Source: Jejuia rubra (GTDB lineage Bacteria; Bacteroidota; Bacteroidia; Flavobacteriales; Flavobacteriaceae). From it: a stretch of DNA of 64,000 nt. Each line of letters opens with the position of its first letter. Position 1 is the stretch's first letter. The position numbers and the translations under genes were made by a program. The notes under the pieces are model-generated. The model searched no databases, was not told the DNA's origin, and saw only the letters and a program-made list of their open reading frames with translations. This document shows positions 58,092 through 64,000 of this stretch, in pieces. Location of the stretch: assembly GCF_042684665.1 (NCBI RefSeq), contig NZ_JBHULY010000034.1:62001-126000 (forward strand). Reading direction: 5' to 3'.

Positions 58092-58387
58092 TTTTTTTGG
58101 CGTTCCCCTCGATGCCACATTCGAAAGTTTCATGAAACCATCAAGTTCGGGTCGGGCTTTCACTACTCGCTCTCTTCGAGGAGCTCAAACATGCCGTTCA
58201 ATCCCTAACCCACATCTTTGCGAACGCCAGTATTTAATCATTAAGTTCTGTCATTCCTGCAAAGACATATCGATGAGAATCCGGTGTCATGTCGAAATGA
58301 GGTACGATTGAGACATCTCAATTTTTTTGTGGATTCCGCATCACACTTCGACTGCGCTCAGTTGGACAGTGCTGGAATGACAGAAAT
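58092..58387. other. Gene-free stretch made almost entirely of repeats
   Basis: It contains the GGCGTT...CCCTAAC repeat (58099-58210), then a composite bounded by CTGTCATTCCTGC (58250) and GGAATGACAG (58373). The composite encloses CATGTCGAAATGAGGTACGATTGAGACATCTCA and CTTCGACTGCGCTCAG, both modules found at other sites. No gene is visible. Confidence 0.6.
58099..58210 (+). repeat. Dispersed repeat GGCGTT...AATCCCTAACC, copy 4
   Basis: It shares GTCGGGCTTTCACTACTCGCTCTCTTCGAGGAGCTCAAACAT with copy 1 over a long exact stretch, and has an extra 35-bp segment near the left end like copy 2. Confidence 0.75.
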
Positions 58388-59248
58388 TTAAAAGTACTTT
58401 TGGATAATTGATGTTACCGAGCAATAATAAGACCTTCCGAACATATTCAGGTGTACTAACAAATAATACAATTGGTATATCTCAATTCTAGCCGATGTAT
58501 GTTCATCAGATGGCAACATTGAAAAATAAGCCTCATAAAACGCTTCACCAAACCCACCAAACAATTTACTCATGGCAATATCAACTTCGCTATGGCCGTA
58601 ATATACAGCAGGGTCAATCAAATAAGGTTCGCCATCTTTTGAAATTAAATAGTTCCCGCTCCATAAATCCCCATGAAGTAGGGATGGTTTTACACTTTCA
58701 AAAAGTGGGTGCAATCGGTTTTTTATATATTCCGCATTTGGGCATTCCGAATCTTGAAGCAAGCGGTTTTGTTTTGCCATTTCCAGTTGTGGCGTTAGAC
58801 GTTCATAGGTATAAAAGTCTGTCCAATTTTGGTGTTTGGTATTGCTTTGGGGCAGGCGCCCAATAAAGTTATCTTGACTTAAACCAAAATATTCAGAAGT
58901 GCATTTGTGTAAGTTGGCTAACTGTTTTCCAAGGGTTTTAAAACCCTTGGATAAAGGCGGTTTTGATTCGATGAATTCCAATAACAAAAATGCGGAGCCT
59001 TCAAACCAGTCACAAGCAATAATTTTTGGTGTTTTTATGGTGTTGGTTTTGTAAATGGCTTGTAAACCGTACGCTTCCGTTTGAAACATGGTTAACGCCT
59101 CAGGGGCATTGTTCACCTTTAAAAAATAATCGACGTTTGAGGTTGAAATTTTATAAGCTTGGGAGATGTCGCCACCACTAACCGAATTAACGTTTGTTAT
59201 GGATTCCTTTAGTAATTCTGATAAGTGGTGTTTTAGACTATCGAGCAT
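58388..59248 (-). CDS. Fructosamine kinase family protein
   Basis: A 286-aa kinase of the fructosamine/ketosamine-3-kinase family, which phosphorylates sugars attached to proteins so that they fall off (deglycation). It opens VNSVSGGDISQAYKISTSNVDYFLKVNNAPEALTMFQTEAYGLQAI (ATP-binding Lys near residue 43). The catalytic loop is SLLHGDLWSGNYLISKDGEPYLIDPAVYYGHSEVDIAMSKLFGGF near 185-230, with HGD and DP motifs. It is followed on the same strand, in the order of transcription, only by repeats. The DHFR-like gene lies upstream by 10 bp, so the two are probably co-transcribed. Confidence 0.93.
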   Translation of the reverse strand: MLDSLKHHLSELLKESITNVNSVSGGDISQAYKISTSNVDYFLKVNNAPEALTMFQTEAYGLQAIYKTNTIKTPKIIACDWFEGSAFLLLEFIESKPPLSKGFKTLGKQLANLHKCTSEYFGLSQDNFIGRLPQSNTKHQNWTDFYTYERLTPQLEMAKQNRLLQDSECPNAEYIKNRLHPLFESVKPSLLHGDLWSGNYLISKDGEPYLIDPAVYYGHSEVDIAMSKLFGGFGEAFYEAYFSMLPSDEHTSARIEIYQLYYLLVHLNMFGRSYYCSVTSIIQKYF

Positions 59249-59258
59249 TTTATGTCAT

Positions 59259-59792
59259 CTACCTTTTACGTTTATAACAACTCTGTACAATCTGATTGCA
59301 AAACACTTCCGTTTTTACATGTTCAAACTCCAAACGTTTTGGTAACACATCAAACAAAGGAATACCTTCGCCCAAAACAATAGGAATTGTGGTTAATCTC
59401 AGTTCATCTATTAAATCTTGTTTTAAAAAGTTTTGAACCACTTTGCCGCCGTCAATATAAAGATTGAGATATCCCTTGTTATGAATGGATTTTAGAATTT
59501 CTTTTTCATTACCCTGCAATACTGAGACCTTATCCTGAAGCTTTACAGGTATGTTTTTCAAGGAACGACTCAAGACAAACACATGTTTTTGGTATGGCCA
59601 TTCGATATCAAAACCCAACACGGTTTCAAAAGACGTTTTACCCATCAAGATGGCATCAACTTCATTCATCAAAGTGTTGTAGCCCATATCCAATTGGTCG
59701 GGATTTGGAATCATGTCTAGCCAATCCAATTCGCCATTTTTACCAGCGATGTAGTTGTCGATGCTTTTGCCCAGAAATACGATATTTTTCAT
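59259..59792 (-). CDS. Dihydrofolate reductase family protein (RibD C-terminal type)
   Basis: A 177-aa protein of the DHFR/RibD-C superfamily: KNIVFLGKSIDNYIAGKNGELDWLDMIPNPDQ at the start, ILMGKTSFETVLGF near 49-62 (the G(R/K)xxxE signature), VFVLSRSL, LNLYIDGGKVVQNFLKQDLIDELRLTTIPIVLGEGIPLFD near 108-148. Members reduce pterins, pyrimidine precursors or unknown substrates. It is not the canonical FolA (no usual PWH start). It precedes the fructosamine kinase gene by 10 bp. Confidence 0.88.
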   Translation of the reverse strand: MKNIVFLGKSIDNYIAGKNGELDWLDMIPNPDQLDMGYNTLMNEVDAILMGKTSFETVLGFDIEWPYQKHVFVLSRSLKNIPVKLQDKVSVLQGNEKEILKSIHNKGYLNLYIDGGKVVQNFLKQDLIDELRLTTIPIVLGEGIPLFDVLPKRLEFEHVKTEVFCNQIVQSCYKRKR

Positions 59793-59887
59793 TGATGTAA
59801 GATAGGCAAGATGAGGTTCTGAAACAAGACTTTGACTGCACTCCGTCTGACAGTAAAGAATGACAAACGTCGCTTGTTTTTCAAGTA

Positions 59888-60206
59888 CTATGTACCTCTT
59901 TTAATTTTCGGTGGATTTTGCCTCGTATCAAAAACGTCTACAATCTTAATGAATTTATCAGATTCGTCAACTGAATAAATCATTTTGTAATTTTTGTAAA
60001 CCAAGTATCGATATTGAATTCTTCTTTCTTTAAGAAGTGGTTCTTCTTGACCAATGTATGGTGAATCAATTAGTTTATTGGGTTCTTCAATAATTGCTTT
60101 AAGCAATTTTTTTTGCAATATTGAGACCTGCTTCTTTTTGGTAGTACTCGAAAATTGCGTCCAATCGGGTTTCGGCAAATCGAGACCAAATTATTTGATA
60201 CGTCAT
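59888..60206 (-). pseudogene. RelE/ParE-type toxin, frameshifted at an A8 tract
   Basis: From the ATG at 60206 the frame reads MTYQIIWSRFAETRLDAIFEYYQKEAGLNIAKK, a normal RelE/ParE start. At eight A (T8 on the plus strand, 60107-60114) it runs into a stop within three codons. One A fewer would continue as LLKAIIEEPNKLIDSPYIGQEEPLLKERRIQYRYLVYKNYKMIYSVDESDKFIKIVDVFDTRQNPPKIKR, the rest of the toxin. So it is a mutation, an assembly error in a homopolymer, or slippage-dependent expression. The start overlaps the antitoxin stop by one base. Confidence 0.8.
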
Positions 60207-60439
60207 TACTTGTATTTGGAAAGAAGGTCAGCACTTTTTTTGTAATGACCATTTTCAAAATTTGACTCAGATTCTGCAACACGGTTATTCAATTCCTCAG
60301 ACGTCATTGAAGCTTCATTTTCGGCGTAATTTGGTATACTCTCTTTTTTCAATAACTTTTCTAAACGTTCTATAACCTCCTCACTTTGAATTTTGAGAAA
60401 CTCTTTAATAAACTCTAGTTTTCGTGTTTGCAGATCCAT
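60206..60439 (-). CDS. Putative antitoxin of the RelE/ParE module
   Basis: The start is set at the ATG at 60439 (MDLQTRKLEFIKEFLKIQSEEVIERLEKLLKKE); the frame is open 23 codons further up, into the RsmB-like gene. The 77-aa product is a long charged helix at the N-terminus followed by SMTSEELNNRVAESESNFENGHYKKSADLLSKYK, the usual layout of small Bacteroidota antitoxins whose C-terminal part wraps the toxin. Its stop shares one base with the toxin ATG (TAATG), so toxin translation depends on it. Confidence 0.78.
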   Translation of the reverse strand: MDLQTRKLEFIKEFLKIQSEEVIERLEKLLKKESIPNYAENEASMTSEELNNRVAESESNFENGHYKKSADLLSKYK

Positions 60440-60467
60440 ATGTTGGGCTTTATCCAAAGATATAAAA

Positions 60468-61685
60468 TTAAGCTTTTCGCTCCAAAAGCGCCATATAAAA
60501 CCCATCAAATCCAGATTCGTGGGCCAGTATTTTTTTGTCCTTTAAAAGATCGAAATTTTCCCCTGCCTCTGATTTTAAGAAGGCATCAACTTGGTTTTGA
60601 TTTTCAGAAGGTAATACGGAACATGTGGCATAAACCAATTTCCCTCCAGGTTTTACCATTTTTGAGTATTGTTGTAACACGTCTTGCTGTACGCCTCTGA
60701 TGCTATCCAAAAACTCAGGTTCCAGCTTCCATTTGGCATCTGGATTTCGGCGCAATACCCCTAATCCGGAACATGGTGCGTCAATTAAAACACGGTCGGC
60801 TTTGTTGTATAGTTTTTTAATAGGTTTTGTAGAATCGATCACTTTTAAATCTACGTTGTGCACCCCGTTTCTGCGTGCTCTTATTTTCAACTTTTTGAGT
60901 TTGCTTTCGTAGATGTCCATCGCTACAATTTGTCCTTTATTTTGCATCAATGAGGCAATGTGCAGTGTTTTGCCGCCCGCTCCGGCACAAGTATCTACCA
61001 CTTTCATGCCGGGAGCAACATCTAGAAATTCGGCTACTAGTTGAGATGAGGCATCCTGTACTTCAAAAAGTCCATTTTTAAAGGCATCGGTTACGAAAAC
61101 ATTGGCACGTTCGGTTAATTTTAAAGCAGATGGGTAGCCTTTTATGAATTCTGTTTCAATGTTGTTTTCATCGGATAGGATATTCTGTAATTTTTCTTTC
61201 GAAGTTTTCAGGGTATTGACTCTTAAAATAACATCGGCCTGCTCGTTTTGCATGGCTATTTCCTTGGTCCATTTGGCTTCCCCTAATTCTTCCAAACCAA
61301 CTTCATCTATCCAATCGGGAATGGATTCTCTGAACTTTCTAGTTTTTGAGAGTTCGTCAAAACGGCCTTTTATTTTTCGTGTTGGTGTGCCTTCAAAGTA
61401 TTTCCAATCTGGTAATTTTATACCTTTTAAGGTTGCCCAAACAGCAAACATACGCCACAGATTGTCACGATCGAAGGGCTCCTTTACCTCTGCTATTTCT
61501 GCGTATAATCGTTTCCATCGCACAATGTCGTATGTGGTTTCAGCAACAAAACCTCTATCCCGGGCACCCCAACGTTTGTCGCGCTTTAACAGTTGCTGAA
61601 TGACTTTGTCGGCGTATTGGTTCTCATTGAAGATTTGGGTTAATCCGTCTATTACGGCGAAGCAGAGGTTTCGGTGTAATCGCAT
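60468..61685 (-). CDS. RsmB/NOP family RNA cytosine-5 methyltransferase
   Basis: A 405-aa SAM-dependent RNA m5C methyltransferase. The N-terminal RNA-binding region is RDKRWGARDRGFVAETTYDIVRWKRLY. The catalytic domain has SAM motif I VVDTCAGAGGKTLHIASLM near residue 234, motif IV LIDAPCSGLGVLRRNPDAKWKLEPEFLDSI with the first catalytic Cys near 313, and motif VI LVYATCSVLPSENQNQVDAFL with the nucleophilic Cys near 363. The target is probably rRNA (16S) but could be tRNA. The toxin-antitoxin genes lie just downstream on the same strand. Confidence 0.93.
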   Translation of the reverse strand: MRLHRNLCFAVIDGLTQIFNENQYADKVIQQLLKRDKRWGARDRGFVAETTYDIVRWKRLYAEIAEVKEPFDRDNLWRMFAVWATLKGIKLPDWKYFEGTPTRKIKGRFDELSKTRKFRESIPDWIDEVGLEELGEAKWTKEIAMQNEQADVILRVNTLKTSKEKLQNILSDENNIETEFIKGYPSALKLTERANVFVTDAFKNGLFEVQDASSQLVAEFLDVAPGMKVVDTCAGAGGKTLHIASLMQNKGQIVAMDIYESKLKKLKIRARRNGVHNVDLKVIDSTKPIKKLYNKADRVLIDAPCSGLGVLRRNPDAKWKLEPEFLDSIRGVQQDVLQQYSKMVKPGGKLVYATCSVLPSENQNQVDAFLKSEAGENFDLLKDKKILAHESGFDGFYMALLERKA

Positions 61686-62159
61686 CTTTTAAGTTCTCAG
61701 TGTTCAGTTGCAGTTTGCAGTGCTTACTCAAACGGAAATTGAACGGGTTAAAAAATTGATGGCAAAGGTACGTTTAAATTGTTGAATTGTGGATTTGTTT
61801 AATTGTTTAGAAGTGAGCACCGTTTGTCATGTCGACGGTAGGAGACATCTTATTATTTTGGTTGTTTTTCTCTGTTCATTTTGCCATGATGCAAAACAAA
61901 CCAAAAAATCACTACCAAGCCAGGGGCATTTTTAATTCCGCTTTGGTGGAATAAAAACCGATTTGTAAACTCCGCGTCGGACTATCGTCCTACTGTTCTC
62001 GGAGCTTTTCTGCATCTATTCTGCGCCTTGGTGGTTCAATTCTGCGAATTGATTTGGGTGTTGACTTTTTTGCTGTGGTTTGTTTTTATTCTTTAAATTG
62101 GTGTTTGTTTGCCGGTAGGTTTTAATTTGGGGAGGTTACTGGCTTTGGCGGGTTGGACA
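61686..62159. other. Long gene-free stretch
   Basis: No ORF with protein-like content. It starts with CAGTGTTCAGTTGCAGTTTGCAGTG, a module resembling those at 2150, 29640 and 33600. It continues with a TCATGTCGACGGTAGGAGACATCTTA element near 61829 and a stretch (61870-62110) of mixed composition with several short words for repeats or a decayed element (CCAGGGGCATTTTTAATTCCGC, GCGCCTTGGTGGTTCAATTCTGCG). No RNA gene is recognised. Confidence 0.5.
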
Positions 62160-62259
62160 GCGTTAGGGATTGTAGAGGAAAGCCCACAGCGGAGTCCCGA
62201 TAACTATCGGGACGGAGCGAGGACTTGGAACGGAAAGCCCGACCCGTAGGGTAACGCCC
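62160..62259 (-). repeat. Dispersed repeat GGGCGTTACCC...AATCCCTAACGC, copy 5 (inverted)
   Basis: On the minus strand it reads GGGCGTTACCCTACGGGTCGGGCTTTCC, then CAAGTCCTCGCTCC and AATCCCTAACGC. It contains the palindrome TCCCGATA-AC-TATCGGGA at 62195-62212, so one repeat family is nested in another. Confidence 0.75.
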
Positions 62260-62398
62260 AAAAAAATATTTAGAACAGCGCAAGTTTCATTTTTTTTAAG
62301 CATCTGAACTGAAAAAACTTTCATCAAAGCGTAGCTTTGATGTTTCAATTGAAATTGTCATTCTCGCGGAGGCGGGAATCTGAGTTTAATTTTTGTAT

Positions 62399-62977
62399 TT
62401 GACGGAAAACGATTTTATAGCGGGACTTAAAAGCCATAGCGCCAATGCGTATGGCAAGTTGTTGGATGATTTTCAGCAGAAGGTGTTTGGAACTTGCTTG
62501 TCGTTTGTGCCCAACAAAGAGGATGCGGAGGATATTGCTCAGGAGGTGTTTTTGGAGGTGTTTAACAGCATTGGGAAGTTTAAGGGTAACTCGAAATTGT
62601 CGACTTGGATCTACCGGATAACCACTAATAAATGTTTGGAATTTATCAGGAAACGGAATACGAAAAAGCGGTTTGGTTTCATGCAATCGATTTTGGGTAA
62701 TGCCATTCCGGTGGATAAAACCAGCTACTTTACCGAGATGAGCCATCCCGGGGTTATTTTGGAAAACAAGGAACGGAGCGAGACGCTTTTTTATGCGATT
62801 AATCAATTACCTGAAGCCCAAAAAGTGGTGTTCACACTGCATAAAGTAGATGGGAAAAGTTATCAGGAAATTAGTGATATTACTGAGAAAAGCGTGTCGT
62901 CGGTGGAATCGTTGATGTTTCGGGCAAAGAAGAATTTACAGAAACTTTTAGAGAATTTTTATAAAAATAAAAAATAG
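62399..62977 (+). CDS. ECF-type RNA polymerase sigma factor
   Basis: A 192-aa sigma-70 family factor. Region 2 is AYGKLLDDFQQKVFGTCLSFVPNKEDAEDIAQEVFLEVFNSIGKFKGNSKLSTWIYRITTNKCLEFIRKR (residues 16-85). Region 4 is YAINQLPEAQKVVFTLHKVDGKSYQEISDITEKSVSSVESLMFRAKKNLQKLL (about 134-187). No ATG fits the conserved start; the TTG at 62399 gives MTENDFIAGLKSH, the normal N-terminus, and another TTG lies two codons upstream. Two small envelope-type genes follow on the same strand, so it probably controls an envelope response. Confidence 0.92.
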   Translation: MTENDFIAGLKSHSANAYGKLLDDFQQKVFGTCLSFVPNKEDAEDIAQEVFLEVFNSIGKFKGNSKLSTWIYRITTNKCLEFIRKRNTKKRFGFMQSILGNAIPVDKTSYFTEMSHPGVILENKERSETLFYAINQLPEAQKVVFTLHKVDGKSYQEISDITEKSVSSVESLMFRAKKNLQKLLENFYKNKK

Positions 62978-63015
62978 CGCAAGTTTTTAAAACTTTGGGC
63001 ATCTAAATAATTGAT

Positions 63016-63336
63016 ATGGATACACATAGCAACCTACAACAACAAATTGACGAGACTTTAAATGTTTTGGACAGTATTTCCGAAGTGAACGTATCGCCTT
63101 TTTTTAAGGACAAAACGATGAACCTTTTATTTGCCAAAAAAGAGGAGGAGGTGCCATCGGTATGGGCCTGGTTTACCCCTAAATTACAATTGGCAACTTT
63201 AGTTTGTGTGGTTATTTTGAATGTGATTGCGTTTACCAGGCTAGAGAGTATATCGGACTACGATGAGAATTTGGCGGAATTTGCGGAGTCTTATGGGTTA
63301 TTGACCAGTGATGAAAATTCAATTTTAAATAATTAA
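63016..63336 (+). CDS. Small membrane protein, putative anti-sigma factor
   Basis: A 106-aa bitopic protein. The cytoplasmic part (residues 1-58) has an amphipathic helix (QQQIDETLNVLDSISEVNVSPFFKDKTMNLLFAKKEEEVPS). A transmembrane helix follows near 61-78 (LATLVCVVILNVIAFTRL), then a short acidic periplasmic end. It lacks the HxxxCxxC zinc motif of ZAS anti-sigma factors. The call rests on its position 38 bp after an ECF sigma gene, its topology and the Spy-like gene behind it. Confidence 0.65.
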   Translation: MDTHSNLQQQIDETLNVLDSISEVNVSPFFKDKTMNLLFAKKEEEVPSVWAWFTPKLQLATLVCVVILNVIAFTRLESISDYDENLAEFAESYGLLTSDENSILNN

Positions 63337-63341
63337 CCGAG

Positions 63342-63881
63342 ATGAAGAAAAATTTACCCTTATATATTTTGTTACTTTTCCTTATAGTAGTGAATGGGTT
63401 TTTTCTCTACAATTATTTGGGAAGCGGTGAAAATGAAAATGAACAGGAAGAACGCAGGCCACCAGGAGCTTTTTTGATGAAGGAACTTGACTTTGATGAA
63501 GGCCAAAAAGAAGCTTTTAGGGCTTTGACACGTGAGCACAGGCAAAAAATGAGAGGTATTTCGGATGACATCCGGGAGTTGAAAGACTTGTTTTTTAGTG
63601 GTTTGTCTGATGAAGCGGTAAGTATAAATAGGGATTCGGTTGCTTCTTTGATAGGGGATTTAGAAGCAAGAAAGGATATGGAAACCTATCTGCACTTCAA
63701 GCAGGTTCAGGAGTTGTGCGATGATAACCAGAAGGCCAAGTTCAGTAAAATCATTAAGGATGCCCTACATAAAGGTGCTATGAGACAGGGGCCTCCACGT
63801 AATGGAAGACCGAACGGTGACAGACCGCCACTGCCTGAGCATCGGGATGGAAACAGGCCACCGCCTGCGAGGCATCAATAG
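63342..63881 (+). CDS. Spy/CpxP-like periplasmic protein (LTXXQ-type)
   Basis: A 179-aa protein with an N-terminal membrane anchor (LPLYILLLFLIVVNGFFLYNYL). Its helical domain includes LMKELDFDEGQKEAFRALTREHRQKMRGISDDIRELKDLFFSGLSDEAVSINRDSVASLIGDLEARKDMETYLHFKQVQELCDDNQKAKFSKIIKDAL, the repeated 'L..(E/D)Q...F' pattern of Spy/CpxP/CnrX proteins. The C-terminus is rich in Pro, Arg and His (PPRNGRPNGDRPPLPEHRDGNRPPPARHQ) and might bind metal. Such proteins act as chaperones or metal sensors for ECF systems. It is the third gene of the sigma operon, 5 bp after the second. Confidence 0.82.
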   Translation: MKKNLPLYILLLFLIVVNGFFLYNYLGSGENENEQEERRPPGAFLMKELDFDEGQKEAFRALTREHRQKMRGISDDIRELKDLFFSGLSDEAVSINRDSVASLIGDLEARKDMETYLHFKQVQELCDDNQKAKFSKIIKDALHKGAMRQGPPRNGRPNGDRPPLPEHRDGNRPPPARHQ

Positions 63882-63891
63882 GATTTAAAAT

Positions 63892-63920
63892 AGACGTTCA
63901 GTTTTTGAACGTCTTTTTTA
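63892..63920 (+). terminator. Hairpin terminator of the sigma operon
   Basis: A perfect 9-bp stem AGACGTTCA/TGAACGTCT with loop GTTTT and T7. Confidence 0.88.
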
Positions 63921-64000
63921 TTTGTCTCTTTTTTAACAAGGTAGTCCACAAGTTTAAAAAAGTTACCGCATCTAAACTTTTATAACAAAAATTGACGTCA

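Noticed and set aside
1..64000. CRISPR array
   Set aside because: No evenly spaced direct repeats with unique spacers; the repeats found are dispersed singly. No cas-like gene was seen.

Overview
The window reads as a chromosomal segment of a low-GC Bacteroidota, most likely a Flavobacteriaceae. Four things point there. Gene families typical of that group are present (WbqC, DUF5683, DUF6122, DUF6588, head-GIN DUF2807, a long signal peptidase I with an extra N-terminal membrane domain, single-chain SecDF). The gene order ParA-ParB-DUF5683-DapB-LepB-WbqC is familiar from flavobacteria. Several genes have TANNTTTG-type -7 promoter elements, and Shine-Dalgarno sequences are scarce. Intergenic gaps carry the dispersed palindromes and short repeats that flavobacterial genomes accumulate. 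Coding density is high.

Layout. 1-2131 (+): the end of one rhomboid gene, a second complete rhomboid and an endonuclease/exonuclease/phosphatase protein. 2285-8009 (-): chromosome partition, lysine/peptidoglycan and secretion cluster (parA, parB, DUF5683, dapB, lepB, WbqC, DUF6122). 8128-16772 (-): M16 peptidase, small MscS channel, then udk, an FtsB/DivIC-like protein and both methylmalonyl-CoA mutase subunits with a lipoprotein between them. 16841-21732 (-): TonB receptor, PQQ-type sugar dehydrogenase, cytochrome c and a D-2-hydroxyacid dehydrogenase. 22637-23786 (+): thioredoxin reductase and tRNA-Pro(GGG). 23994-28150 (-): PadR regulator, PspC membrane protein and two DUF2807 proteins. 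28580-31022: DUF4870, DUF4442, AIM24/TIGR00266 and a small conserved protein. 31101-38380: OxyR, then the MoxR/DUF58/DUF4350/DUF4129/SpoIIM set with a divergent RDD gene. 38532-41436: TRIC channel, cyclophilin, NUDIX hydrolase and acyltransferase. 41756-43852: an OLD-family nuclease bracketed by attC-like sites. 44288-48349: cytochrome-dehydrogenase fusion, dipeptide epimerase and porin. 48875-58028 (+): gyrB, DUF6588, mdh, a SecD-like lipoprotein, an unknown protein and secDF. 58388-61685 (-): fructosamine kinase, DHFR-like protein, a toxin-antitoxin pair whose toxin is frameshifted, and an RsmB-like methyltransferase. 62399-63881 (+): an ECF sigma factor, a putative anti-sigma protein and a Spy-like protein.

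Most of the window is housekeeping. The best candidate for something not ordinary is the 2.0-kb unit around the OLD-family gene. Its ends look like integron attC sites, its stop codon lies inside one of them, and the boxes pair exactly as expected if a circular cassette had been inserted into a pre-existing attC. No integron integrase is in the window. Other points worth checking are a SecD-domain lipoprotein next to secDF, a TonB receptor that may import PQQ, an A8-tract frameshift in a RelE/ParE toxin, an 18-bp duplication of the tRNA-Pro 3' end, a structured gyrB leader, and a five-copy dispersed repeat with GCGTTA/TAACGC ends. All calls come from reading the sequence; no database search was run.
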